Source: Apricaphanius iberus (lineage: Eukaryota > Chordata > Actinopteri > Cyprinodontiformes > Aphaniidae). Taken from it: a stretch of DNA of 64,000 nt. Every line of letters begins with the position of its first letter. Position 1 is the first letter of the stretch. The stretch spans positions 301,807-365,806 of the forward strand of contig JAPXFQ010000484.1 in NCBI GenBank assembly GCA_028564705.1, written 5' to 3'. The translations under genes were made by a program, and so were the position numbers. The notes under the pieces are model-generated. The model did not search any database, was not told the DNA's origin, and worked only from the letters and a program-made list of their open reading frames with translations. Positions 47,597 to 60,400 of this stretch are shown here, in pieces.

Positions 47597-48036
47597 AAAA
47601 CCCGGGCTTTCCACTGGACTTGTTAGCAGCACGTTTTACTTGCGTATTCTGCTGCTTGGCCCTTACCACCAGAGAGCCGTTTTACATTCGCCAATAAGTT
47701 TATGTTATGTCAGGGAATATACAAAGTCCCTCGAAGTGCAAAAGAATAATGTTATTGGCGATCGAGGTAGTGTAGACCTACTGACTTCTCATGGGGCTGC
47801 ACAGGTAGTAAAGTAAAGCTACCGGAAAGAAGCACCATTGTATTTTGAAAATTTCCGGATGCCGAGCCGTCTGACTTCCTGTGTTCCCCTATCCAAAATG
47901 TAGAAATGTATACGTTCCACAGGCGTAGTGGGTAGAAAATAGGACTGCCGCGTATATTTAGAAAAGTGCTGCAACGTGACGCTCCTGTGACGGGGTAAAC
48001 TCGTGCTGCTTTCGCCTCCGGTGGAAAGGAGGGGTT
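47597..48036. mobile_element. MITE with about 10-bp target duplication
   Basis: The ends are AAAACCCGGGCTTTCCACTG and an imperfect inverse (CCGGTGGAAAGGAGGGGTT). Flanked by AGTTTGAGGA at 47587-47596 and 48037-48046. The paralogue at about 21822-21838 is an empty site (AAGTTTGTGGATAACCT). 440 bp, no coding. The duplication length suggests a Mutator-like or related group, not Tc1. Confidence 0.8.
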
Positions 48037-48138
48037 AGTTTGAGGATAACCTCAACTTTTGGTTTCAAAAACGGAGGTACCTTTCAAGGTATGTTGGTAA
48101 CCATAGCAACTTAATCTCTGGCCATAACCTGCTCCTAA

Positions 48139-48718
48139 AGCCTAGTTAATGCTTCTCCGTTTTGACTGACGGATTGACGTTACGCCGTCATACATTGACG
48201 CAAGGGCTCTCCGTCCCCTATGCAAGGACGATTGGAGTGGAGGCCCATTTTTTAACTATCCGCCAACGGAGAGCATATGCATCTGGTTGGTCAGTTCAGC
48301 AACAGCCAGAGATCGCTCCACCAAAACATTACCATTACATATTCGCTGTAATCAGTAGTTAATGCAGCGTTTGGCCACTAAATGCTTTAAATACAAAGGA
48401 TAATTTATGTCATCTGTTCTTTTGTTGGTTTTGAACACAACTTCAAGGAAAAAGCTTTACAGCTTAATCAAAACTTTTTGTCATTCATTGCTCCTTGAGG
48501 AAGAAATGCGTTCAAACCCTAGAAAAAAAGCTGAAACGCCGTTGCGATAATAGGCAGAGAAGCCATGGAAAGTTTGCACCCCCTGCCGTCCTGGTCGAGC
48601 AACGCTTGCGAAAAAAAAAAGTAGAAAGGAAAAGCGGAGTACTATAAACGGAAAACTTCTCCGTCAATACATCTGCGTCTGCTTGCAAATTTGCTATCAG
48701 AGAAGCACCAACTAGGCT
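48139..48718 (+). mobile_element. Harbinger-like MITE, complete copy 1
   Basis: The termini are AGCCTAGTTAATGCTTCTC and GAGAAGC..ACTAGGCT, flanked by TAA and AAA. The interior has CCGTCAATACATCTGCGTC-type blocks. 580 bp. Confidence 0.7.
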
Positions 48719-48799
48719 AAACTAGGCTGAGCCGGCTGTGGTAACGGTAGGTTTGTTTCAGAGAACGTTCTGATTATTGCAGCCCTTTAAATGATGTGT

Positions 48800-48868
48800 C
48801 TATCTCCAGCTGTCAATGGGCGAGAGGCGGGGTTCACCCTGGACAGGTCGCCAGCCCATCACAGAAGC
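48800..48868 (+). repeat. Common teleost repeat fragment
   Basis: AATGGGCGAGAGGCGGGGTT, then CACCCTGGACAGGTCGCCAG, a widely dispersed fish repeat. Only about 70 bp remains. Confidence 0.7.
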
Positions 48869-49230
48869 CCATTACATATTACAAACAATATAACATTTTC
48901 ACAAACGTCTTAGTAAAATGTAAGAGTATTTCAAACAACACATTATATGCATCTGAATGAAATGATCCTGCATTATGAAACAATAACTGCTGCTGCTAAG
49001 TGCATTAAAAAGCCTTAAATGGCAGCAATGATAGTTGTTGAGTTGGAATATATTAGTATATGTTGTAAACGTCCATTTAACATTGTTACTGAGAGGCAGA
49101 CTGATGAAGGGTTCCCGGTTAAACCATCAACCACTCGTCGGCATTTATTAATGGACAGAACCAACTCCTTAGCTGGGTGAGGGGAGGTGGTGGTGGCCCT
49201 TCACCAGGTAAGCGCGCCTCAGCCTTCTTA
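48869..49230. other. Unassigned interval between two MITEs
   Basis: No gene recognised. Confidence 0.35.
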
Positions 49231-49897
49231 AGCCTAGTTTATGCTTCTCTGACAGCAAATTTGCATTCAGACGCCGAGGTATTGACGGATACATTTTTCG
49301 TTTAAAGTGCTCTGTTTTTCCCTCTCCGTTATCTATTGTTTTTTCTGCGTTGCTCAACCAGGACAGCAGGGGGCGCTAACTTTTCATGGCGTCTCTGCTT
49401 ACTATCACAGCGTCGTTTTAGTTTTTTATTCTAGGCTTGTGAACACATTTCTTCCTCAAGACGCAATGAACGACACAAAGTAAGTTTTGATTAAGCTGTA
49501 AAGCTTTTTACTAGAAGTGCTGATTATAGAATCCTCTAGAACCACATGGAAAAAAACACAGCAGCGGTTTTTTTTTGTTTTCCAACACCTTGTGTTCAAA
49601 ATCACCAAAAGAACAGATTAGATAAATTATCCTTTCAATATAAAGCATATAGTGCCCAAACGCTGCATTAACTGCTGATTACAGCGACTATAGAGCCCGG
49701 TTCTGGTGAAGCGATCTCTGGATGTTACTGAAACTGACCAATCAGATGCATACACGCTCCGTTGACGGAGACGGATAGTTAAAAATTGGGCCTCTACTCT
49801 GTGTGTCCTTACGTAGGTGACGGATAGCCCTTGTGTTGACGGATAATGGCGTTACGTTAATCCCTCTCCGTCAAAACAGAGAAACATGAACTAGGCT
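49231..49897 (-). mobile_element. Harbinger-like MITE, complete copy 2
   Basis: The termini are AGCCTAGTTTATGCTTCTCT and its inverse, flanked by perfect TTA (49228-49230, 49898-49900). The interior matches the copy at 48139 in reverse orientation. 667 bp. Confidence 0.75.
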
Positions 49898-50399
49898 TTA
49901 CGATTAGCTACATAATGGGAAGAATGCTAAAAAAAAATAGTTATTACCCCTACATCGGTTCATGGTATGTTAACTGTAACCAGATCTGCTTCTCTTTTTC
50001 ACTTCACTACTTTGACAGGACACTGCTCTGTTACCATAATGTACTATTGATGTGGAAATGTCATCTTTAAGAGACCACAAACATGGGCAGCTTATTTCAG
50101 AGTGCGGGCTTTTATGGCATCCCATATATTGTTCAGCAGCTGTGATCTGTGTGCCGCGCTCGGAGAGAACAGATCAAATCCACAGACAGCAGGATAGCTG
50201 CCAGGATATTTATTAAGCCGTCCTGGAGGTTTGAATCACACATAGAAACACCACAACATAGGGTTGTTTTCACATCCCAATATCTGCTTTCATTATTTGG
50301 AACTGGATGCTGAAGTTAGGGGAACAAATCTAGCAGCAAATAGTTTTAGAGGCAAACTGCTGGAACATTGAGGCTGTTTAGTCACCTCAACAGGAAAAG
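49898..50399. other. Unassigned interval
   Basis: No coding sequence recognised. Confidence 0.35.
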
Positions 50400-51015
50400 T
50401 GTGAGTGTTAAAACAACCACATCCCTCTTGGTTTCCTTGCCCAGGCCTCCATATATTTCACAGCATGATCATAGTCATTCATAAGTACTCAGCCTGTGGC
50501 GGGAGGAACAGGACATAAGAAACCCATGTCCATGATCTGTCTGTGTGTGGTGGCTCTTGATGCCCTAACTCCAGCTTCAGTCCACTCCTTATCAATGTGC
50601 TTTGATCCAGCTTCTTTAGCAATGACCTTCTGAGGCTTTCCCTCCTCATGGAGGGGGTCAATGATGGTTTTCTGACCAACTATCAGGTCAGCAGTCTGCC
50701 CCATGATTGGGATTCCTACTGAACCAGACTGAGAGACCAGTTAAAGGCTCAGGAAGCTTTTGTTGCTCTGCTGGATTCATTAGCTAATTACAGTCTACAG
50801 ACACCTTGACACTAAAATATTCAACCTTCTAAAAATATTCTCATTTTATCTCATCTTGAATTTAAGCTGTACACCATAATTATCAAAATAACTAATAAAG
50901 GCTTGAAATATCTCACTTTGCATGGAATGAGTCTATATTATCAATTAGTTTAACCTTTTAAGTTACTGAAATAAATCAATATCCTAATGGTTCCACTTTC
51001 CCATGTAGTCTAATA
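50400..51015 (-). mobile_element. Tc1 element with internally deleted transposase
   Basis: The minus strand from 50704 encodes a Tc1 N-terminus (MGQTADLIVGQKTIIDPLHE, then AKEAGSKHI). It is joined directly to a downstream segment (KEWTEAGVRASRATTHRQI). Between 50800 and 51010 lies Tc1-type terminal sequence (CTTTTAAGTTACTGAAATAA). No catalytic domain. Confidence 0.75.
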
Positions 51016-51169
51016 TTAAAAATTAATAAGATAAAAATCAGAATTTTATTTTAGAAGGTCTTAAAAAGTGTTGAAAATGTATTAAAATAGATGCTGAGAT
51101 TGATGCATGGAACCTGAAAATGTGTCTTAGTGATTTCAGTCAGTTGATTAAAGGGATTGATGTGGATAT

Positions 51170-53940
51170 AGATTGTATAAATCTAGACAAAGGAATACTA
51201 TTGAACCCATTATAAAGTGGTTCAGTATTAAAGAGAGATATTTTCCTGGAATGGGAGATGAGCAATGTCAGATTGACAGCATTGCCACAGAGTGCATCAG
51301 CTCGCTCCTGCTATCTCTACATGCTGTACGACAACCCCAGTACAGCAGCTTCCCTCACTTAGCTAGGATTTGCCAATCACCAGGAATGAGCAACACTCCC
51401 GTTCTTCAGGGTATAATGGCCCAGCCACCTCAGATTCTATCTACAACTCCCCTGCAATTAAAAACAACTCCAGCTCCAGTTCCCCCTTTAGCGCATTCAG
51501 TGCCAGGGACAGCTCTAGTTCCCCCTGCAACACAATCATGATCTTTTCCTACAGCGGTCCAAGTCCAGCTGGCAGAACCAGAGGATTATTGGCCTCCACC
51601 TCCTCCTGTAGGGTGTAGTAGAAGTGCTCCACTACAGCTGCTGTATTATCTACCACCTCTCACTCTTGTAGATTATGCCACAGCTGATCCACTGCTGCCA
51701 CTTTACAATTCTACACCTCAAGGTACACCCATTCAGTCTGCAGTTGGTCCTACTCGCACAACCTACAATGTGCCAATGTCTTATCAGTCCTATAGGGAAC
51801 CAGACACCTCCCAGCATGTGCCTCGACGTTTACACCCCACAGCATATCAATCTTACGCAGCGCCTCCACCAGAAGCACCTGACAGCCGGTCTACATCACT
51901 TCCTCCTGCTGTCACTGTACCCAATGTGACGGAAATGGCAATCGCTTCTTAATTTGGTATCACCAAGAAGAAGCTATCCACATTCAGCTCAGGTAGAGAG
52001 TGACTTTCTTATGCTCAAGAAAGGCTTAGACAGTGTACTTTCACACTATAGCTGTTTATCTGAAGACTACAAATATCAGGTACTTTTAGATCATCTGAAA
52101 TTCCCTGCAGCTGTCCAGATTGCTAAGAGATATATTAATAGTTCCACTCCATAAACCAGTGCCATGACTGCACTCCAGATGAGACATGGACAGCCACAAC
52201 AGTTGGTGCAGGGAGAACTTAAAGCAATCCTAAATGCTTTCTCTGTAAATCAGGTGATTTTCAGGCTTTATAGCGGCAGTGGGCACTCCAGTTGGTATGC
52301 TTAGCACTGAGGAAGGCCCCTCATCCTCAGAACTGTGCTGTGGTTCCAACGTGGATACTCTGCTCTCTAAACTGCCTCCTAGCTTTAGAGACTGATTTGC
52401 TGATCTTTGTTTTAACAGAGGTATCATCCAGAGTCGCAGTGATAGAACATATACTCTCCCGGATCTCGCAGAGTGGCTTAAGTCAGAAGTAGAGACTCTT
52501 CAGCTGTGCCGACGGCTAGGAACGAACTCTTGAGTCCTACAATGCAGACATAAAGGGAAAAAGAAGCAACAAGCTGAACAAATACAAGTTTACGGCAGTA
52601 ATACTTGGAACCAACCCAAGTGCACAGCCCCAAGCTACACACACAGCCTCCACTTCGCCTCTCCAGAATAAGAAGAAGGAGAGATTTAAACCTTATTGTC
52701 CATACTGCAAAAATCAGGATCATTAAATGCATGTTCAGTGTTCATAAAGCTTAATATTGAAGCCAGAGCAAGCTGGATCAAAGAGAAGAAGAAATGCTGG
52801 AAATGTGCCGGAGGACATTCACCAACTAACTGCACACTTAAGAAGCCTTGCTCTACATGCGGTGAACAACGCCTTCCTGTACTGCATGACGTAGGCCTCA
52901 CTGAAAATATACTGACTGTAAGTACAACCCAGAGTATTGTTTACGTTGATCAGGCAGCTCATTCTGGTAGAGTTTTGCTAAAAGTGGTCCCTGTCTGTCT
53001 GTATAACGGGAACAAATGTATGGATACATACGCTGTGTTGGATGATGGCTCCATGGCGTACCATCCTTTTGCCTGCTGCTGTTCGCCATCTAGGCGTCAT
53101 TGGTCTGCAAGACGTCTTGTCTCTGAGTACTATTAGACAACATATAGTACAGTTAATGGGAGCCACTGTATCCTCCCGCATGTCGTCACGAACTAAGAAG
53201 GGGATGAAATACAGCATTCACAATGATTTCACACCTCGCAGAGCATACCTGTCCAGCTGAACGTCTGCGGAAATGTTCTAGCCATTTAGAGGACCTCCGC
53301 TTGCCATCCTTTAACAAAGTCAGGACCATGGTTCTCACTGGGTCAGATCACCCACATCTAATCAAACCTAACCCGCCAGTAAGAAGTGGTGCTATCGGTG
53401 ATCCAGTAGCAGTATGTAGGCTACGGCATTGGGATGGGTGGTGCAGGGACCAGCCAGTTTCCTACAACAGCACCCTGGTGAGAATAAGTGACTTCACCTG
53501 TCTTCCCTTAGAAGAGTTGCAGCAGCATGTGGAGAGACTGTGGCTGACAGACACACTCCCGTTCCGCTCCCTGAAAGAAGCCACACGTTCTCGGGAAGAC
53601 AAAGAAGCACTAGCACTTTTAGAGCAGAAGAGCAATAGAGTCATGGTGGACGGTGGGAGTCGTTATGCTGTTTCACTCTTGCATAGAAGGAACTCTCCAC
53701 TCTTAAATACCTCACAGAATGCTGTCATGCTTCTCCTCAGAGCCACTGGGGGACGTCTCTCACACAATCCTGAACAGTTGGTTGTCTACAAAAGAGGAAA
53801 TCCATAAACTGGTAAAGGCTGGTTATACAGTGAAGACCAGCTCAGAGGAGGAGACTCCTCTTCTTTTGGAATTACTTCATCAGCATTGTGTACTTCGCTC
53901 TGACGGCTCCTGCCAGCATCTGTACTTAAGTTAAAAATGT
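51170..53940 (+). mobile_element. Decayed BEL/Pao LTR retrotransposon 2 (gag to pre-RT)
   Basis: Pieces of a Pao-type polyprotein in order: a Pro/Ser-rich N-terminus (51370-51940); DUF1759-like gag (51990-52260, SDFLMLKKGLDSVLSHY; YKYQVLLDHLKFP); zinc knuckles near 52690 and 52790-52850 (KCWKCAGGHSPTNC, CX2CX3HX4C); a DUF1758 protease-like region (52960-53340, DTYAVLDDGSM); and the linker before RT (53480-53840, ALLEQKSNRVMVDGGSRYAV). It stops before RT. Frameshifts throughout; no LTR seen. It is a different lineage from the elements at 3.9 and 55.4 kb. Confidence 0.8.
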
Positions 53941-55109
53941 TTTTTTTATGCTGTGGTGAAGAGCTTATAGCAGTGAAATCGGTCCACGCTGAAACACTTC
54001 ACCACAGTAAATGTTCTGGAAGTTGTCTGAGCTATTCACCGGTATAGCGGTATATTAAACATTCATATCATAATGAAAATATACACTGGTTTTCAGTATA
54101 AACCAGTATACCGCCCAGGCCTAATTATACATGTTTCTTTGTCTTTCTTATGTATCTGCCCCATGTTAACCTGTTACAGTGGATTCAATGAAGGAAGCTT
54201 CTACAACCCCTGGATTTTGCTGCAGTCTTTCTGATAGAAGACTCTGGCCAGACTCGTGTAGACCCAGCATACATGAAATATTACACAATATTCTAATATA
54301 ATCTATTTTACCATGACAGAACCATGACAAATAAAATGCTGACCATGATGAGCCTCAGAGGCAGAAGTGGAAATGTTCATTTCAGTTGTACAAGATCATC
54401 TGTGCTCAGTTTGCTTTAACATAATAGTTTTGGAACAATGTTTTAAATAACTGAATAGTAATCAGAATAATGATTAATAAGATAAATCATTTTAGTCGGA
54501 GGATTCTACAGAGCATGCTCAAATATTATATCTAATCCTCCATTCTGGGCTGTAGACTAACCTCTCTACCAGCAGCACTGGTTACTAACTGCCTTTTGTT
54601 GGTTGCCCAAGCAAATGATTATCAATAAACATATTTAGAGTCCTTATAAATGCTCATTTATATACTTGAAACACTGACGACTGACACGTTGATATTTGCA
54701 AAATATTTTAATATGAAAGGTTAGCGTGGCTAATACTGATCTGCTGATTTTTTTCCCCACTCAACTGACGCTGTGGCCTAATATCTAAAATATGCAGCAG
54801 AGAGGACGGGTGGTGGTGGTAGAGCCAAAAAGAATGAAAAAAAAGGAAGATGCAGTGTTATGTTGCCCAATGTTTGGGCTGTTTTTTGTAAAGGTTAAAG
54901 TTTAACACATGTAAAATGATGTTGTGTGAAATGTCTTTATTAATATTTTCCAGGTCTTATTTCTTTACCAAGGTTTGTTCCCTACTGGCTGTTTGTCCCC
55001 AAACTTAGATTTTATGGATTTATTTTAAGCTGCTTGTGTTTTTGTTGAAGAAATCAATACTTTAGTGAAAAAAGTTTTACAAAATAAGTCCTGCTTTTAA
55101 AAGTAGTTT
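53941..55109. other. Unassigned interval with a hAT-like terminus
   Basis: Around 54040-54125 the sequence GGTATAGCGGTATATT and ACCGCCCAGGCCTAA resembles a hAT terminus. The rest has no recognised content. Confidence 0.35.
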
Positions 55110-55331
55110 AATAGTGATGTTGAATTTTAAATGCTGATTGAATTTGCAAAATCTAAACTGAAATCAATATTGATTCAACGTTGGCGAATTCACCGATGTT
55201 GATGGAATTGACGGCGTGATGTTACTGTTTCAACGCTGATTAGATTTACAAAATCTAAACAAAATTAAACGGTTATCCTTCACTGACAACTGACGTTGAT
55301 TTAACTTTGACCTAACATTAAAATGCCAGCT
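55110..55331. repeat. CAACGTTG-rich teleost repeat, copy 2
   Basis: Same family and same right-hand end (AAATGCCAGCTGGG) as 7772-7980. Confidence 0.65.
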
Positions 55332-55416
55332 GGGTAGAACCAGAACCAAACATGGAGAAGCAGCTTTCAGTTTCTATGCTCCCCACGTCTGGAACAAACT
55401 GCTGGATGAATGCAAA
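55332..55416 (+). mobile_element. LINE 3' end fragment cut by the BEL element
   Basis: Matches 7981-8064 (AGAACCAGAACCAAACATGG to CTGGATGAATGCAAA), then the LTR begins. The other half should follow the 3' LTR, outside the window. Confidence 0.75.
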
Positions 55417-56652
55417 TGTAAAAGACCATTAAATCTCTCAATCTCTGAAGTGGGCCTACATCTTTACCTCCAGCCATAGAGGGCAGTGTTGTCATGGACT
55501 ACTAAGGAAGGAGGATTTCTCAAAAGGGGACTTTTATGAAAAGAGCCAAATGTTGATAAATAATTGTTAAAAGTATTATTTATTTATTTTTTTTTGGTTA
55601 TTAATATTTCTCGCTAAATTGGCAATATTTACATTGTATTGATTTGTTTTACAAAAGCATCAGTTACTAATCTGACATACTTTTATTTTGAAGTTCGTAA
55701 AAGGAAGTTTAGCAGGCGGCCTTTGTTGGTATGTTGGCACACTTTTAAATGCTACCAGTGAGTGAAGCGAGACGAACTTACGGTTACAGACTGAATATAT
55801 AGCTTTACAAACGAGTTGATTTCTACCTCTTATAGCACCTGGCCGATGAGGGCACAAGGTATCGTTTTTATTTTATTGTCTTCTAATCTTTGAGAGACTG
55901 TGTTTATTGCATCGATCTCCTCTAAGCTGTTAGTGGGTCGTTAGCATATGCAGATGGTAAATCAGTGATTTGTTATATAGACCGTGTGATTAATTGTTAC
56001 TGTTACATTCATAAAACAGTGTATTATTATTATTATACCGTTTTTCTAGGTTTAAACGTCCCATGACCCGAGAAATATTTTCAACAGGAAATTCACGCCT
56101 AACGTTCGAAGCGCAGAGAATTTGCTCTACATGTATCACTTGACTGTAAGAGTTGCATTATTTTCAGCTTTCAAAATATATCATACTTAAATTAATTCAG
56201 TTGTCATTGAATCCATATTGCATTTTAAAAGGAGATTGTTGCAATTAAAACATTTATAAATTCATACAGGTCATATGTAACATTATAGCACTTTGAAATA
56301 AGCTTGTTAATTGTTACAAACTCATTTTTATTTTTTATATTTTACAGGTGTTTTTAATTTAATTAAATATTGTTATTGTTAGTTAAAGCATTCATATTCA
56401 TGTCTACTATAAGGCATCTATTTATGAGCCTGAATAATGCTATTTATGGTTTAGCCATTTATATATACATTTGCAGCTTATACATTTATAGACATTTGTA
56501 TACAATTTGCCGTCACGTGTCTAATGTTTATTCTTTGTTTGTTTTATTCAGCTCTTACGGTGTTTCGGAAGGTTTTTTTTTGTGGAAAATAAATTCTTCT
56601 TTAACATCAGTTTTTGAGAGTGAAACACATCTGTTCGGCCGGGAATGCTACA
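55417..56652 (+). repeat. 5' LTR of BEL element 3
   Basis: Starts TGTAAAAGACCATTAAATC, repeated at 62785. The two copies correspond over at least 1.2 kb, up to the window end (GGCCGGGAATGC at 56637-56648 and 63989-64000). The right end is placed at CTACA (56652) because LTRs end in CA, but the other copy is cut off before this point, so the end is inferred. Confidence 0.85.
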
Positions 56653-56710
56653 GTAAGAGCTTCACCCAGAAGATCAACAGCTTTACCTTATCTGTCCCCC
56701 TGTAAAGAAA

Positions 56711-57437
56711 ATGGACGCTTCTGAAAATAACGACCCAGACCAGCAGTTGGATGCGCCTCATAACGAAATGGAAGAGGAGGAGCTTCACCGCTCTGGTCGA
56801 CAACGCAACCCCACAGAGAAGATGCGGCTCTGGTCGACAACGCAACCCCACAGAGAAGATGCGTGCATATAAAAAGGAGGAGTCCCTAAAAAAGGAGAAA
56901 AGATTGATCCAGCTATACGAACAATGGAAGGACTGTGCTCGCAACACAAGGGAAAAGATTAAAACAGACGTTAGTGAGAGCCAACTGGTAGCACTTATTG
57001 ATGCACTTGAGAAGGGAAAAGATGATGTGATGCACGTCTACCTAGAAATCAGAGATTACCTAGCTCCTTCCAGTGACACAAGACGCAGAATCGATACTTG
57101 TGAAGCAGTGACGAAAGATATTTCAAAAATCATTTTTGACAGAATAGCATGCCTTGAGGACTTTGATCAAGAAAATGTGAAGCACAGCCTTCGTGAGTTA
57201 CTCCATCACGATTATGCTTGCTCTGTCTATGGATCCACAGTCTCACGCACCACATCATCAAGGTCTACAGCTATGTCAATTGCAGCCAAGCGGGCAGACG
57301 CAGCAGCTGAATTAGCAGCCAAAGAAGCAGAGTACTCAATTATACAAGAAATTGAAGCTCGAAAGTGTGAATTAGAAAAACTAAAGGCAGAGAAGGATCT
57401 AAAAGCAGCTAGAGCGAGACTGCAGGCCTATGATTAA
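56711..57437 (+). pseudogene. BEL element 3 gag N-terminal frame (damaged)
   Basis: An ATG at 56711 begins an acidic N-terminus (MDASENNDPDQQ). A perfect 37-bp tandem duplication (56790-56826 and 56827-56863) shifts the frame and leads to a stop at 56870-56872. The remainder is open from 56751 in the neighbouring frame to TAA at 57435-57437. It has an alpha-helical middle (about 56880-57200) and an Ala/Glu/Lys-rich coiled-coil-like end (AAAELAAKEAEY; CELEKLKAEKDLKAARARL). The TAA is in the same frame as the following pol frame, which restarts three bases later. It may be a natural boundary or damage. Confidence 0.75.
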
Positions 57438-57440
57438 GAA

Positions 57441-60400
57441 ATGGCCCAGGAAGTCAGTGTTCATAATTCAGACACGAATACAAGGGAAAGACAGGATGTA
57501 AGCTTAACAGCGCAGCAGCATGTGGCTCCATTTCCCATCCAATGTCCTATCAACATCACAGCAACAAGCCCTACTGACATCACTGCAACATCCTCCCCTC
57601 AAAAATCTGATATATCGTATCTCGCTCAAGCCGTCCAAGATAGCATAGCCCTGAACAGGCTGCCAACAACAGAGCCACCTGTGTTCATTGGTGATCCTAT
57701 CCAGTTCATTGAGTGGAAGGCTGCATTTGTGTCGCTCATTGGTGGAAAGGCCATTTCTTCTGCTGACAAGCTGCACTATTTAAAAAGGTATGTTGCTGGG
57801 CCAGCTCGTAAGTGTCTTGATGGCATTTTCTACAGGAATGATGATGAGGCCTATAATGATGCATGGAACAAACTGAACCGACGGTATGGGCAGCCATTTG
57901 TCATAAAGAAGGCATTTAGAGAAAAACTAGCCAAATGGCCTAAGATTCAGCCCAAGGATTCCGAAGGTTTCAGAGAATTCTCAGATTTCTTAAATGCATG
58001 TCATCAAGCTATGCCTCATGTCAAGGGGCTTGAAATACTAAATGACTGCGATGAAAATCAGAAACTAGTACTCAAATTACCAGATTGGGCAGCAGCACGG
58101 TGGAACCGTCAGGTCACGCAGACACTGATTGAGACTCATGACTTTCCAAAGCTTATAGATTTTGTGAACTTCATGTCCATGGAAGCAGAGATTACTTGTA
58201 ATCCAGTCACCTCCTTCAGCGCTCTTCGTGCCTCTGACCCCACTTCAGAAAGGTTGAACCTCAAGGACAGCAAGAAAACCAGAGCTAACGTCTTTCACAT
58301 CCAAACAGCTACGGAAAACAAACAAAATGATGACAAGAAACAAAGACCACCTAAAGGAAGCTTCAAAATGTGTCTCTTCTGCAAAGACATCAAGCATATG
58401 ATTCACAATTGTACTAAATTTGTGGCAAAGTCATTAGAAGAGAAGCGTAAATATGTGAAGGAGAACAATCTCTGCTATGGTTGCATGAAACTAGGCCACA
58501 GTGCAAAAGACTGCCGTCACCGTCTATCCTGTGACACCTGCAATGGTAGACATCCAACGTGTCTACATGATGAAAACTACAGAAGGAAACTAAACTCTGC
58601 ACTAGCCTCAAATCAAGATGACACGGAGACAACTACTACTACGTCTCACAAAGTAGATAATGGTGAGTCATCCACCAATACTTCAATGATTGTGCCAGTG
58701 TGGGTATCAACCGAGAGAAATCCAGCCTCTGAAAAACTTGTTTATGCACTGCTTGACACCCAGAGTGATACTGTGTTCGTCGATCGAGAGCTAAGTAACC
58801 AGCTACAAGCTGACTCCTGTCCTGTGAGATTGAAGTTGACAACAATGACTGCAAAGGATGTTGTCATGCCAAGTGAAAGGGTGTCAGGTCTCAAGGTAAG
58901 AGGCTATAGCTCCCCGGTTGTCCTCAACCTGCCAACTGCTTATACTAAGGACTCTATTCCAGTGAATCGCACTCACATCCCTACTTGTGACACGGCACGA
59001 CACTGGAAGCATCTATCTCCAATAGTGGACAAAATTCCACCTCTGCAGGACTGTGAAGTTGGTCTCCTGATAGGCTACAGCTGTCCAAAGGCTTTGGCAC
59101 CAAAACAGGTGATATTAGGTGGTGATGATGAACCGTACGCAGTCCATACAGACCTAGGGTGGAGCATTGTCGGTCGCTTGTCTTCACATGATGAATCGCA
59201 AAGCTTCAACACCATCTGTCATAGAATCAGCATTAAAGAGCTCCCCCCAGTGACTCCAGCGGATGTTATTAAGGTATTGGAGTCTGACTTTAAAGACGCC
59301 GGTGAAGATAATAAAACTGTCTCACAGGATGACATCCTCTTCTTAACCAAACTGCAGCAAGGCATAAGGAAGAACGACCATGGGCATTACGAGATGCCTC
59401 TCCCTTTTAAAGAGAGACCTCACCTCCTTAACAATAAGCGCCTTGCCATCGTAAGGCTCAATCATCTTAAAAGGAAATTACTGAAAGATGAACGGTACAA
59501 GCAACATTATGTAAGGTTTATGGAAGAGGTCATTGAGAGAGGTGATGCAGAAGAAGTGCATGATGAAGGAAAGGATGGAGAGAAGTGGTACATCCCTCAC
59601 CATGGTGTGTATCACCCTAAGAAGCCAGACAAGCTCCGTGTTGTCTTTGATTGCTCTGCCAAGTACCGGGGAACCAGCCTTAATGATCACTTGCTCCAAG
59701 GCCCAGATTTAATGAATAAGCTGACTGGTGTTCTTTTAAGATTCAGAAAACATCCTGTTGCCCTTATGTGCGATGTTGAAAAGATGTTCCACCAATTTCA
59801 TGTGGAAGAAGCAGATCGAGACTATCTCCGCTTTCTCTGGTGGAAAAACGGAAACTTTGCTTTACAGCCACAAGAGTACCGCATGAAGGTCCATCTTTTT
59901 GGTGCAACCTCATCACCTGGATGCGCCAACTATGGTCTGAAACACCTCGCAAAGGAGAATGAGTGCATGTATCCTCTTGGTTCAAAATTCATCATGACAG
60001 ACTTTTATGTTGATGACGGTGTCAGCAGTGTAGCCAGCACAGAAGAAGCTGTCCAAGTAGCAAGAGAAGCTTGACAAATGTGTGCCTTAGGTGGTCTTAG
60101 ACTACACAAGTTTATTTCAAATGACAGAGTTGTCCTGGATAGCATTCCAATTTCTGAACTAGCCATTGATGTAAAGGCACTTGACCTCAGCTTTGATGAC
60201 ACACCTGTAGAAAGAGCTTTAGGGATCCACTGGCACATTGATTCTGACAGATTCAGATTCTCTTTTGACCCCAAAGACCAGCCAGCAACACGCCGTGGCA
60301 TACTATCCACAGTTGCATCACTGTATGATCCACTGGGCTTTATTGCTCCTTTCTTGCTCAGTGGAAAATTAGTGCTACAAGAAATGTGCAGAAAAGGAAC

